Assembly: GCA_963831605.1 (NCBI GenBank)
Contig: CAWHQR010000003.1
Location: forward strand, 496,001 to 560,000
Reading direction: 5' to 3'
Origin: DASUPK01 sp963831605
Lineage (GTDB): Bacteria; Actinomycetota; Thermoleophilia; Solirubrobacterales; 70-9
DNA: 64,000 bases
Part shown: positions 52,303-63,572 of the stretch, piece by piece
Layout of the letters: each line of letters begins with the position of its first letter
Position numbering within the stretch: position 1 is the first letter of the stretch
Translations under genes and position numbers: made by a program
Notes under the pieces: generated by a model
The model's input: the letters and a program-made list of their open reading frames with translations, nothing else
What the model was told of the DNA's origin: nothing
Databases searched by the model: none

Positions 52303-52313
52303 TGGCGAAGCCG
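52261..52313 (+). repeat. Structured intergenic repeat type II, copy D
   Basis: GGGTGCTC (52265-52272) pairs with GAGCAACCC (52288-52296) with one bulged A, and the spacer has a GGC-GTA-GCC hairpin. The box TGATGGCGAAGCCG is at 52300-52313 and overlaps the stop codon of the GMC gene; read as coding it is a four-codon MAKP frame followed by TGA. Confidence 0.8.
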
Positions 52314-52341
52314 TGAATCACTAACAGGAGGAACTGAAACC

Positions 52342-53808
52342 TTGGCCACCGAGACCGCAGCACCCGCCCAGGTCGGGCATCCCACCGACGAGATCGTCCG
52401 CGACCGCCTCTACATCGGCGGTGAATGGGTCGAGCCGTCGGGAGACGGCACGATCGAGGTCATCGACTCGACCACCGAGAAGGTGATCGGCCGGATTCCG
52501 GAGGGGACCCCCGAGGATGTGAATCGCGCGGTGACGGCAGCGCGCGCGGGCTTCGAGGCATGGCGGCAGGTGCCGGTCGAGCAGCGGGTCGACGCCTGCA
52601 TGGCGATCAGTGCAGCGCTGGCCGAGCGTGCGGATGAGATCGGCGCCTTGGTGGCCGCCGAGGTCGGGATGCCGCTGCCGCTGGCGCGGCAGATCCAGGC
52701 CGGGCTGCCCGCGATGGACTTCGGATCGATGGCCCAGGTCGCGTCGGAGGTCGCCTGGGAGGAGCAGATCGGCAACTCGCTGATCGTGCGCGAGCCGGTG
52801 GGAGTCGTCGGTTGCATCACGCCGTGGAACTATCCGCTCCATCAGATCTGCGCCAAGGTGGGGCCGGCCCTGACGGCGGGCTGCTCCGTGGTTGTGAAGC
52901 CGAGCGAGGTGACGCCGCTCACCTCGTTCATCCTCGCCGAGATCATCGACTCGCTCGACCTCCCGGCCGGGGTCTTCAATCTGGTCACGGGCTTCGGCCC
53001 GGTCGTCGGTGAGGCGATCGCAGCCAGCGATGGCGTGGACATGGTCTCCTTCACCGGATCCACCCGGGCCGGTCGTCGGGTCTCGGAGGTCGCCTCGCAG
53101 ACCGTCAAGCGGGTCGCGCTCGAGCTCGGCGGCAAGTCGGCGAACGTGATCCTCGACGATGCGGACCTGAAGGCCGCCGTGGGCTACGGCGTCTCCAACT
53201 GCTATCTCAACTCCGGCCAGACCTGCAGCGCGCACACGCGGATGCTGGTCCCGCGCGAGAAGCTGGCTGAGGCCGAGCAGATCGCGGCGGCGGCCGCCGA
53301 GAAGGCGAAGCCTGGCGATCCGTTCGAGGCCGACACACGGCTTGGGCCGCTGGTGTCCGAGGCTCAGCAGGAGCGCGTGCGGAGCTTCATCGAGAAGGGT
53401 CAGGAGGAGGGAGCCAAGCTCGTCACGGGTGGTGTCGAGCCACCGGAGGGCCTCGATACGGGCTACTTCGTGCGGCCGACGGTCTTCTCGGACGTCAGGC
53501 CGGATATGACCATCGCCCAGGAGGAGATCTTCGGGCCGGTGCTCTCGATCATCCCCTACGACTCCGAGGACGAGGCGGCGGAGATCGCCAACTCGACCAT
53601 CTATGGGCTGGACGGCGGTGTCTGGTCCGCCGACCCCGAGCGGGCCAAGGCGTTCGCGCGGCGGATGCGCACGGGCCAGGTGCAGATCAACGGCGCCACC
53701 TTCAATCCGCTGGCGCCCTTCGGCGGCTACAAGCAGTCGGGCAGTGGCCGTGAGTACGGCCGCTTCGGTCTCGAGGAGTTCCTCGAGACCAAGAGCATTC
53801 AGCTCTAG
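52342..53808 (+). CDS. NAD(P)-dependent aldehyde dehydrogenase
   Basis: A 488-residue aldehyde dehydrogenase. FTGSTRAGRRV binds cofactor, ELGGKSANVIL holds the general-base glutamate near 260, and the catalytic cysteine is in SGQTC near residue 295. The start is TTG 52342 with AGGAGG upstream, although other starts are possible. It follows the GMC oxidase by 39 bp and probably oxidises its aldehyde product. Convergent with the anti-sigma-like gene, overlapping 4 bp. Confidence 0.93.
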   Translation: MATETAAPAQVGHPTDEIVRDRLYIGGEWVEPSGDGTIEVIDSTTEKVIGRIPEGTPEDVNRAVTAARAGFEAWRQVPVEQRVDACMAISAALAERADEIGALVAAEVGMPLPLARQIQAGLPAMDFGSMAQVASEVAWEEQIGNSLIVREPVGVVGCITPWNYPLHQICAKVGPALTAGCSVVVKPSEVTPLTSFILAEIIDSLDLPAGVFNLVTGFGPVVGEAIAASDGVDMVSFTGSTRAGRRVSEVASQTVKRVALELGGKSANVILDDADLKAAVGYGVSNCYLNSGQTCSAHTRMLVPREKLAEAEQIAAAAAEKAKPGDPFEADTRLGPLVSEAQQERVRSFIEKGQEEGAKLVTGGVEPPEGLDTGYFVRPTVFSDVRPDMTIAQEEIFGPVLSIIPYDSEDEAAEIANSTIYGLDGGVWSADPERAKAFARRMRTGQVQINGATFNPLAPFGGYKQSGSGREYGRFGLEEFLETKSIQL

Positions 53809-54518
53809 CCGGGCTTACCGTGACCGTTCGCGGCGCCCCCGCTGTGAACGCCGGTTTGCCCGGGCGCGCTGGCTGAGTTTCCGGGCGAGGCGGGCGGGCT
53901 CGATCCGCTGGAGTGGTTCTGCGAATTTCCGTGAGGCTTCAGGTGGCCGAGGGCATTTCCCTGGGGCGCGGAGGCGGGACCCGGGACGGGGCCATTGCCG
54001 TGGCGGCGAACCCGGCGGCCGGGATTGTTGCCGGCGGCGCTGTGGTTCTGAGTGTGCTTGGCCTGGCGGTGAGAACCCCGAGTCCTGTGAGGCGAAGCTA
54101 CGGATTCGCTCTGTGACGAATTTCGGCCGGACGCAGGTGTCGTCTTGGTCGCGTGACCGGTGGAGGGTTGGTTGGGCAAATGCACCCCGGCCGAATTGAA
54201 GACGGACCGGACCGGGCTCGGCATCGTGACGCCGGCGAACGCCAGTCCGGCCAGCATCAGGGGCAGGGCGGCCACGATGAGAGCGACCCTCGCTATCCGA
54301 GCACGTCGCCGGCGGCCGGTGCCGTGGGAACGGGAGGGGCCTCGCCTCGCGGCCTGCCCCTCGATCTCCAGGGTTGAAGCGCGGGCGGCATCCGCGAGCC
54401 TCGGGACCAGCTCAGCGCCGAGCTCCGGATCCGGCCGGCTCGGAATGGCTGCCCGCAACGCCTTCTCGAATAGGACGACCTCGTTCATCTCATCCCTGTA
54501 AGCGCCGTTGCCGTTCAC
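53805..54518 (-). CDS. Putative anti-sigma factor-like membrane protein
   Basis: A 237-residue protein. Residues 10-65 are a soluble N-terminal region with EVVLFEKALRAAIPS, residues 75-97 form one membrane helix (ALIVAALPLMLAGLAFAGV), and the remaining 130 residues are a disordered, Ser/His/Gly/Asn/Pro-rich extracytoplasmic tail. It starts inside the sigma factor gene (4-bp overlap), the usual arrangement for an anti-sigma factor. No ZAS zinc motif is seen, so the assignment is by position and topology only. Confidence 0.65.
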   Translation of the reverse strand: MNGNGAYRDEMNEVVLFEKALRAAIPSRPDPELGAELVPRLADAARASTLEIEGQAARRGPSRSHGTGRRRRARIARVALIVAALPLMLAGLAFAGVTMPSPVRSVFNSAGVHLPNQPSTGHATKTTPASGRNSSQSESVASPHRTRGSHRQAKHTQNHSAAGNNPGRRVRRHGNGPVPGPASAPQGNALGHLKPHGNSQNHSSGSSPPASPGNSASAPGQTGVHSGGAANGHGKPG

Positions 54519-55099
54519 AGGGTTACTCCCTTTCGGGCCAGCTCCCGCTTGATCGCCGCCAGCCCGCGGCGCTGCAGGGCCTTCACCGCGCCGGGTCGCT
54601 TGCCCATTGCCTCGGCGACGCTCTCGATGCTGAGGTCCCCGACGACTCGCAGAAGCAGCACCTCCCGTTGCTCGTCGGAAAGGCCGGCCAGCACCTCCTG
54701 AACCCTCTCGAGGCCGATCCTGGCCAGCGCCTCATCAGCGGCATCCGCGACCCGCGCCCTCGGCTCGGGCGGCTCCGCGGTGAGGTCTACCGGCCGTCTT
54801 GCGGAGCGGCGGCGGGCGTCGATCAGCCGGTGATGGGAAATGGTGAACACCCAGGCGCGAAAGCTCTCCTGATCGCCCTCGAAGCCACCGATGTCCCGGG
54901 CAACCTGGAGGAATGCTTCGCTCAGAACGTCCTCTGGATCGGGAGCGCCGTTCGCGCGCAGATACCCGAGCATGACCGGGGCCAGCTCGGCGAAGATCTC
55001 CGCCCAGGCGGCCTCATCGCCATCTCGCGCCCGGCTGAGCCGCTGGTCGAAGCGATCGCCGGCCACTCCGCGACCGTAGCGCAGGCGAGCGGACCGCAC
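54515..55099 (-). CDS. ECF RNA polymerase sigma factor
   Basis: A 194-residue sigma-70 family factor. Region 2 includes PEDVLSEAFLQVARDIGGF and region 4 includes LSDEQREVLLLRVVGDLSIESVAEAMGKRPGAVKALQRRGL, the latter a helix-turn-helix. Its partner gene downstream encodes a membrane protein that may hold it inactive. The first residues (MRSARLRYGRGVAG) may not be translated; a start nearer GVAGDRFDQRL is possible. Confidence 0.88.
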   Translation of the reverse strand: MRSARLRYGRGVAGDRFDQRLSRARDGDEAAWAEIFAELAPVMLGYLRANGAPDPEDVLSEAFLQVARDIGGFEGDQESFRAWVFTISHHRLIDARRRSARRPVDLTAEPPEPRARVADAADEALARIGLERVQEVLAGLSDEQREVLLLRVVGDLSIESVAEAMGKRPGAVKALQRRGLAAIKRELARKGVTL

Positions 55100-55133
55100 C
55101 TGCGGCCCGCTCGCCCGCCCCTGGCGACTGCGG

Positions 55134-55610
55134 CTACGGGGCGACCGTGAGCGTGGTCTGGGCCGAGGCGCTCAGGCAGGTGATCTTCCTGCCCTTCTTC
55201 GCCTTCTTGCCCTTCTTCGCGCTTCCGACCCTGCGATCCGCCTCGCCAGCCGTGGCCTGAAGCGCCACGGTCGCCGGCGCCGCATCCGTGGGCTTCGGCA
55301 ACGTCACCGCGAAGTCACCGTTCGGTCCGGTCGTCGCCGTCTCGGTCAACGGGGTGGTGCCACCGGACCCGACGTATGAGAACCCAACCGTCCGGCCCTT
55401 GCGACAGCCGCTCGTGGCCATCAGGTTGCCCGTGACCGAGATGGTGCTGTCCGTGGCCGTGACGGTGCTCGGGCTCGCCATCAGCGAGATGGAACCGGGC
55501 GCCTGCTTTGCACCCTTCGGGCTATTTCCTTTGTTGCCGAGTGCTCCTGGGACCACGGCAATGCAGGCGATCAACGACCCGAGGGCGATCATGGTGAGGC
55601 GCTTTCGCAT
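55134..55610 (-). CDS. Secreted hypothetical protein with Lys-rich segment
   Basis: A 158-residue protein with a signal peptide (MIALGSLIACIAVVPGALG). The mature part looks like one Ig-like beta domain (MASPSTVTATDSTISVTGNL) interrupted near its end by a Lys-rich loop (GSAKKGKKAKKGRKITC). Two cysteines may form a disulfide. It may belong to the regulon of the adjacent ECF sigma factor, with 34 bp between them. Confidence 0.68.
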   Translation of the reverse strand: MRKRLTMIALGSLIACIAVVPGALGNKGNSPKGAKQAPGSISLMASPSTVTATDSTISVTGNLMATSGCRKGRTVGFSYVGSGGTTPLTETATTGPNGDFAVTLPKPTDAAPATVALQATAGEADRRVGSAKKGKKAKKGRKITCLSASAQTTLTVAP

Positions 55611-55752
55611 TCTGTTCCTTTCCCTAGCTTCCGATTGCCTCTGGTCGGTACAGCGCCGGAGGTCGGCGCGGGGATACGGGTATATCCGGTAACCGCGCCT
55701 CCGTGCACAGCCGCGCCTTCGGCGAGTGGAGGCTCGCAGTTACTCTTTGAGG

Positions 55753-57018
55753 GTGGCCACCGCAGCCAAGACCGTCGCCGAGGCTTGTCGTGAGGCCAAG
55801 GATGCTTCGCACCAGCTGGCGCGTGCCAGCCGGGACGAGAAGGATGCCTGCCTGAGGGATCTGGCGGACCGGATCGATGCTTCGGCCGAGGGGCTGCTCG
55901 AGGCCAACCGGGCCGATGTGGATGCCGGGCGCGAGGAGGGGTTGAACGAGGCCCTGCTCGACCGGCTCGGGCTGACCGAGGCGCGGGTGGCCGAGATGGC
56001 GAAGGGCGTGCGCGAGATCGCCGAGCTGCCGGACCCCGTCGGCGAGGTGGTCGAGGGATGGACCCTGGAGAACGGGCTGGAGGTGGCGAAGAAGCGGGTT
56101 CCGATCGGCGTCGTGGCCGTCGTCTACGAGGCGCGGCCGAACGTGACGATCGATGCCGCCGCGCTCTGCCTGAAGAGCGGCAACGCCGCTGTGCTGCGCG
56201 GTTCGAGCAGCGCGGAGAGCTCCAACGCATACCTGGCCGGACTGTTGGCTGACGCACTCGCCGCCGCGGAGCTGCCCGCCGCGTCGGTGGTGCTGCTCTC
56301 GGGTGCGGGGCATGAGCAGCTGGCCGAGCTCGCCACCGCCGAGGGCCTGGTCGACCTGATCATTCCGCGCGGCGGCGAGGGGTTGAAGAACGCGCTCAAG
56401 GACGTTGCGAAGGTCCCCGTGATGTACGCGGCCGCGGGCAACTGTCACGTCTACGTGCACCAGGACGCGGATCTGGAGATGGCGGAGCGGGTCGCGTACA
56501 ACGCCAAGGTGCAGCGGCCGGGCGTCTGCAATGCAGCCGAGACCCTGCTCGTCCACCGCGATGTCTCGGCGGAGCTGCTGCCGGCGCTGCTGTCGAAGCT
56601 GAGCGATGCCGGGGTGGAGCTGGTCGGGGATCAGGCCACGCGCGACGAGGCCGGCGACCTGGACGTTGGCGAGGCGACCGATGCCGATTGGGACACGGAG
56701 TACCACGGCTTGAAGATGGCGGTCGGCGTCGTCGACTCGCTCGGCGAGGCGGTCGATCACATCAATCGGCATGGGACCGGTCATTCCGATGCGATCGTGA
56801 CCAGCTCGAAGCAGGTGGGGGATGAGTTCACGGATGCGGTGGACTCCGCCGCCGTCTACGTGAACGCGTCCACGCGGTTCACCGATGGCTACGAGTTCGG
56901 GATGGGCGCCGAGATCGGCAATTCGACCCAGAAGCTGCACGCGCGCGGACCGATCGGGCTCCGCGAGCTGACGACCACGAAGTACGTCGTCCACGGCAGC
57001 GGGCAGGTCAGGGAGTAG
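55753..57018 (+). CDS. proA: Glutamate-5-semialdehyde dehydrogenase (gamma-glutamyl phosphate reductase)
   Basis: A 421-residue enzyme, second step of proline synthesis. The catalytic cysteine lies in RPGVCNAAE, and IPIGVVAVVYEARPNVTIDAA and RGGEGL-type motifs match ProA. GTG 55753 was chosen as the family start (VATAAKTVAEACREAKDASH). It is followed by nadD and rsfS, a conserved order. Confidence 0.95.
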   Translation: MATAAKTVAEACREAKDASHQLARASRDEKDACLRDLADRIDASAEGLLEANRADVDAGREEGLNEALLDRLGLTEARVAEMAKGVREIAELPDPVGEVVEGWTLENGLEVAKKRVPIGVVAVVYEARPNVTIDAAALCLKSGNAAVLRGSSSAESSNAYLAGLLADALAAAELPAASVVLLSGAGHEQLAELATAEGLVDLIIPRGGEGLKNALKDVAKVPVMYAAAGNCHVYVHQDADLEMAERVAYNAKVQRPGVCNAAETLLVHRDVSAELLPALLSKLSDAGVELVGDQATRDEAGDLDVGEATDADWDTEYHGLKMAVGVVDSLGEAVDHINRHGTGHSDAIVTSSKQVGDEFTDAVDSAAVYVNASTRFTDGYEFGMGAEIGNSTQKLHARGPIGLRELTTTKYVVHGSGQVRE

Positions 57019-57022
57019 CGAC

Positions 57023-57619
57023 GTCGCTCGGATCGGGGTCCTGGGCGGGGCCTTCAACCCGCCCCACGTGGGGCATCTGCTCCTCGCGCAGGAAGCGCGC
57101 TGGCAGCTGGAGCTGGACCGCGTGCTGCTGATGGTGACGCGGCGGGCGCCCCACAAGGAGATCGAGGACGATCCGGGAGCCGAGGTCAGGCTGGAGCTGG
57201 CGATGTTGGCGGCCGAAGGCGAGGACGGGGTGGAGGCGTCCGGGCTGGAGGTCGAGCGGGATGAGGTCTCCTACAGCTACCGGACGCTCGAGCAGCTCGC
57301 CGAGCGCGAGCCGGAGGACGAGCTCTTTTTCCTGCTCGGGGCCGACATGGCCGCCGGGCTGGCGAGCTGGAAGGAGCCGGCCAGGGTGCTGGAGCTGTCA
57401 TCGCTCGGTGTGGTGCCGCGGCCAGGCGTCGGCCTGGGGGCCGTGGAGTCGGCGTTGGAGCGGCTGGGTGCATCCGACAGGGCGGAAATAATCGACATGC
57501 CACTTTGCGGAGCGTCCTCGACCACAGTCAGGCAGCGAGCGCGGGAGGGAAAGCCACTCCGGCATCTGGTTCCGGATCCGGTGATCAGGGAGATCCGGGA
57601 GCGGGGGTTGTACCGGTGA
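57023..57619 (+). CDS. nadD: Nicotinate-nucleotide adenylyltransferase
   Basis: A roughly 198-residue enzyme of NAD synthesis. The nucleotidyltransferase signature RIGVLGGAFNPPHVGH at the N-terminus is complete, and SxTxxR-type SSTTVRQRAREGKPL lies near the C-terminus. The start is a problem: the signature begins before the first GTG (57068), and no ATG, GTG or TTG precedes it in frame. The codon GTC 57023 or ATC 57032 sits where the start should be. A sequence error or a rare start codon would explain it. Confidence 0.88.
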   Translation, partial: VARIGVLGGAFNPPHVGHLLLAQEARWQLELDRVLLMVTRRAPHKEIEDDPGAEVRLELAMLAAEGEDGVEASGLEVERDEVSYSYRTLEQLAEREPEDELFFLLGADMAAGLASWKEPARVLELSSLGVVPRPGVGLGAVESALERLGASDRAEIIDMPLCGASSTTVRQRAREGKPLRHLVPDPVIREIRERGLYR

Positions 57620-57999
57620 CGCGCGGGCGGGAGATGACCTCGGAGGAGCTGGCTCGGCGGTTGGCCGCGATTGCCGACGACAAGGGGGCGACCGATCTGA
57701 TTGCGCTCGACGTGCGGCAGCTGGTCGGCTACACGGACTATCTGGTGATCTGCACGGCGCGCAATGAGCGGCAGGCGAAGGCGATCCACGACGAGGTCCA
57801 CCACCAGCTCAAGAGAGACGGTTGGCTTCCGGCTCGCGTCGAGGGCGTGCGGGAGTCCGAGTGGGTGCTGATGGACTACCTGGACGCGGTTCTGCACGTC
57901 TTCACGCCCGAGCCGCGCGAGAGATACCGGCTCGAGCAGCTCTGGGGCGAGGCTGGACGGCTCGATTTGGACCTGGCGGGCGCCCGGGGCGCCGCCTGA
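57616..57999 (+). CDS. rsfS: Ribosomal silencing factor RsfS
   Basis: A 127-residue protein. DLIALDVRQLVGYTDYLVICTARNERQAKAI and EWVLMDYLDAVLHVFTPEPRERYRLEQLWGEA match RsfS (Iojap/DUF143), which binds L14 and blocks subunit joining in stress. GTG 57616 overlaps the nadD stop; ATG 57634 is an alternative. Confidence 0.94.
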   Translation: MTRGREMTSEELARRLAAIADDKGATDLIALDVRQLVGYTDYLVICTARNERQAKAIHDEVHHQLKRDGWLPARVEGVRESEWVLMDYLDAVLHVFTPEPRERYRLEQLWGEAGRLDLDLAGARGAA

Positions 58000-58034
58000 A
58001 TTAGGCGTCCGAAGGCGCTTTTAGCCTTTCGGTT

Positions 58035-58739
58035 GTGTCCAAGGAGCGCTTCCGGCGCACCGTACGCGGTTACGACCCCGAGCAGGTCGACGCGGCCATT
58101 GAGGCACGCGACGCGCGGCTGTCCCGTCTCGAGCGCGAGGCGCAGCGGTTGGCCGAGCGGGTGGTGGAGCGCGAGAAGCGGCTGCAGGATGCGCTCAAGA
58201 AGCCGATGACCGCAGCTGTGACCAAGGGGATCGAGGAGATCTACGGGCAGGCGCGCCGCCAGGCGACGCGGATCCGGATGAAGGCGCTGGAGGACGCGGT
58301 CCAGATGGCGGATCGGGTGACGGAGCTGTCCGGCTTCAGGGACGAGCTCGGCGCCCGCGTCTCGGAGCTCGCCGATGTGGCGAGGGAGCGATTGGGGCTC
58401 GAGGAGCTCGAGGAGGACCGGCCGGCGGTTGGCACCGAGGCGGCTCAGGGCGGCATGTACTCGGGCGAGGTGGAGATCGAGATCGGGCCGCTGAAGGACT
58501 TCGCACAGTTGACCGGATTCGAGGACGCCGCCGGCGGCATCGACGGCGCGTCCCAGATCAAGGTGAAGCGGTTCTCGGGCGGCCGGGCCTGGGTCTCGAT
58601 GAAGCTGGAGAATCCGATCGATCTGCTGCGGGCGCTGGAGGAGAAGGCGCCCTTCGACTTCGTGGTTCGCGACACGCGCAGGGGCGGCGTGGTCCTCGAC
58701 GTCGACGAGGACGGCTCCGAGCAGCACCGCGCGGCCTAG
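58035..58739 (+). CDS. DivIVA-like coiled-coil protein
   Basis: A 234-residue protein. The N-terminus (FRRTVRGYDPEQVDAAIEARD) matches the DivIVA domain, followed by a coiled coil to about residue 65 and a helical segment to 130. The C-terminal 90 residues (FAQLTGFEDAAGGIDGA, then AWVSMKLENPIDLLRALEEK) look like an additional small domain of unknown type. It may be a polar or septal scaffold protein. Starts at GTG 58035. Confidence 0.78.
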   Translation: MSKERFRRTVRGYDPEQVDAAIEARDARLSRLEREAQRLAERVVEREKRLQDALKKPMTAAVTKGIEEIYGQARRQATRIRMKALEDAVQMADRVTELSGFRDELGARVSELADVARERLGLEELEEDRPAVGTEAAQGGMYSGEVEIEIGPLKDFAQLTGFEDAAGGIDGASQIKVKRFSGGRAWVSMKLENPIDLLRALEEKAPFDFVVRDTRRGGVVLDVDEDGSEQHRAA

Positions 58740-58810
58740 GCACTCGGCTCGTCACACATCCCCGACGTTCTGCGCGCCTCGCGTCACCTCATCGGCGCGA
58801 GGATCGCCGG

Positions 58811-59524
<714 letters not shown>

Positions 59525-59890
59525 GAGCCACCAACCCAGACGCGCCGTCTGCGACGTTCGACGATCCGCACGGTCCCGAGCACCTGCACCCACGCCAGCT
59601 CCTCCCAGTCGTCCGAATAGCGGTCGACCGTCAGCGCCGCCCGCGGGTCGCGCCTCAGGAACCGCAACCGGGCCGGCTCGGCAGTCCGCTTCGGCTTGTC
59701 GTCGATCGCACTCCAGATCCGCCCGTCGGCCAGAGCGAACGTCACGGGCAGCACCCGCGGTGCCCCCTCCTCATCGACCAGCCCCAGCCTGCCGACCCGC
59801 GCGGTTTCCAGCAATTCGTTTGCCCACGCAACAACCTCGGTAGGTTCCCCAGGAGCCACCAACCCCACTGTAGGTCGACGAAAGGAACGC

Positions 59891-60757
59891 ATGGAGCTCG
59901 GAATCGGACTGCCGAACACAGTGCCGGGGACGACCGGCAATCAGCTCACCGACTGGGCGCGCGCGGCCGAGGACGCCGGCTTCTCATCCCTCGGAACGAT
60001 CGACCGCATCGTCTTCCCCAACTACGAGCCCGTGGTGGCGCTCTCCGCCGCCGCCGCGGTGACCGAGCGCATCAAGCTCGTCACCGACGTCTTGCTCGGC
60101 CCGATCCGCCAGAACCCCGCGATGGTCGCCAAGCAGTTCCTCTCCCTCGACGCCCTGGGCGGCGGCGATCGCGCCGTCCTCGGCATCGGGATCGGCGGCC
60201 GCGAGGACGACTACGAGATCAGCGGCCTCGACATGTCCGGCCGCGGCAAGTGGCTCGACGACGCCCTGGCGAAGATCCGCGACATCTGGAACGCCGAGGG
60301 CGATCTCGAGTCCAAGGTCGGTCCCCGCCCCTCCGGAAAGGGCCCCTCCCTGATGGTCGGCGGAGCCGTGGAGGCCTCCTTCGAGCGCGCGGCCAAGTAC
60401 GGGGACGGCTGGACCCAGGGCGGCTCCGGCGCCTCCCAGTTCGGAGCGGACGTCTCCAACCTCGACGACGCCTGGAAGAAGGCCGGCCGCGACGGCCAGC
60501 CCCGGACCCTGGCCCTCGGCTATTTCTGCCTCGGCCCCGACGCAGAGGCGACCGCCCAGGCCTACGTCGGCGACTACTACGGCTGGCTGGGGGACGCTGC
60601 GGTTCAGGGAATCGCCGGCGGCGCCCCCAAGGACGCCGACAGCATCAAGGCGTTCATCAAGGCGTATGAGGAGTGGAAATGCGACGAGCTGATCCTCTTC
60701 CCGTGCAGCAGCGACCCCGCGCAGGTCGGCCTGCTGGCCGAAGCCGCCGGCCTCTAG
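59891..60757 (+). CDS. LLM class F420-dependent oxidoreductase (luciferase-like)
   Basis: A 288-residue TIM-barrel protein of the bacterial luciferase-like family: ELGIGLPNTVPGTT, then TERIKLVTDVLLGPIRQNPAMVAKQFLSLDALGGGDRA, and LMVGGAVEASFERAAKYGDGW. These enzymes use reduced F420 or FMN. ATG 59891 has AAGGAAC upstream. Starts back to back with the PPOX-type gene. Confidence 0.88.
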   Translation: MELGIGLPNTVPGTTGNQLTDWARAAEDAGFSSLGTIDRIVFPNYEPVVALSAAAAVTERIKLVTDVLLGPIRQNPAMVAKQFLSLDALGGGDRAVLGIGIGGREDDYEISGLDMSGRGKWLDDALAKIRDIWNAEGDLESKVGPRPSGKGPSLMVGGAVEASFERAAKYGDGWTQGGSGASQFGADVSNLDDAWKKAGRDGQPRTLALGYFCLGPDAEATAQAYVGDYYGWLGDAAVQGIAGGAPKDADSIKAFIKAYEEWKCDELILFPCSSDPAQVGLLAEAAGL

Positions 60758-60776
60758 CCGTTTTGCGTTAGCAACT

Positions 60777-60837
60777 GCTCACACCTGGGTATTCACATCC
60801 CTGGTTGGCCCAATGAGTGGGCCAGCTAGGAGGTGAG
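60777..60837 (+). promoter_or_regulatory. Leader hairpin with possible ribosome-binding-site pairing before the acetate transporter
   Basis: TGGCCCA (60806-60812) pairs with TGGGCCA (60818-60824) in a 7-bp hairpin directly before AGGAGG (60828-60833). CTCAC at 60778-60782 can also pair with GTGAG at 60833-60837, across the Shine-Dalgarno site. Such a structure could regulate translation of the transporter, but competing foldings cannot be ranked by eye. Confidence 0.45.
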
Positions 60838-60839
60838 TT

Positions 60840-61493
60840 ATGGAAGCCACGACCGCTCGTCGACGCAGGGGGGGCTCGAACGACGTGGGTGCAGGCGAAA
60901 GCGCGGTGGAGAGCATCAGGCTCGCCGCCGAGCCGATCGCAGACCCAGCCCCGCTGGGCCTCGCGGCATTCGCCCTGACCACGTTCGTCCTGAGCTTCTT
61001 CAACGCCGACCTGGTCAACAAGGGTGGTGAGCCCGTCGTTCTCGGCCTCGCCCTTGCGTATGGCGGATTGGCACAGGTGCTCGCTGGTATGTGGGAGTTC
61101 AAGAACAACAACACGTTCGGGGCCACGGCATTTACCTCGTTCGGTGCGTTCTGGATCTCCCTGTTCGTATTCGATCAGTTCCTGGCCGGTTCGGTGCCCG
61201 CAGCTCAATTGGGCAACGCCGTCGGTCTCTACCTGATCGGTTGGGGCATATTCACCGCGTACATGATCATCCCGTCACTGCGCGTAAGCGCGGCGGTGGC
61301 GCTCGTGTTCCTGCTGCTCGCGCCGACCTTCATCGTCTTGGGGATCGGCAATTCGGCAGACAACTCGACGATCATCCACATCGGTGGCTGGCTCGGCATC
61401 GCAACCGCGATCGCCGCCTGGTACGCATCGTTCGCCTCGGTGACGAACAAGACGTTCGGCCGGGTGATATTGCCGGTGAAGGAGCTCCACTGA
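60840..61493 (+). CDS. Acetate uptake transporter, GPR1/FUN34/YaaH (SatP) family
   Basis: A 217-residue protein with six hydrophobic helices and the family motif (N)PAPLGL, here DPAPLGL, at the start of helix 1. WEFKNNNTFGATAFTSFGAFW in the middle is also conserved. It takes up acetate or related acids with protons. The N-terminal 35 residues are soluble and Arg-rich. It is 94 bp upstream of acetyl-CoA synthetase, giving an acetate uptake and activation module. Confidence 0.9.
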   Translation: MEATTARRRRGGSNDVGAGESAVESIRLAAEPIADPAPLGLAAFALTTFVLSFFNADLVNKGGEPVVLGLALAYGGLAQVLAGMWEFKNNNTFGATAFTSFGAFWISLFVFDQFLAGSVPAAQLGNAVGLYLIGWGIFTAYMIIPSLRVSAAVALVFLLLAPTFIVLGIGNSADNSTIIHIGGWLGIATAIAAWYASFASVTNKTFGRVILPVKELH

Positions 61494-61507
61494 CGAGTAA
61501 CGCGACG

Positions 61508-61536
61508 CCGGCCGGGTCGATCATGGACCCGGCCGG
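61508..61536 (+). terminator. Strong hairpin between transporter and acs
   Basis: CCGGCCGGGTC (61508-61518) pairs with GACCCGGCCGG (61526-61536), an 11-bp perfect stem with a 7-nt loop, 14 bp after the transporter stop. There is no T-run, so it may stabilise or process the mRNA rather than fully end transcription before acs. Confidence 0.6.
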
Positions 61537-61586
61537 TCGTGGCGAGTAGGTTGCCTCCACGAACTTGAGAGAAGGAGTGAGGAGAG

Positions 61587-63568
<1,982 letters not shown>

Positions 63569-63572
<4 letters not shown>

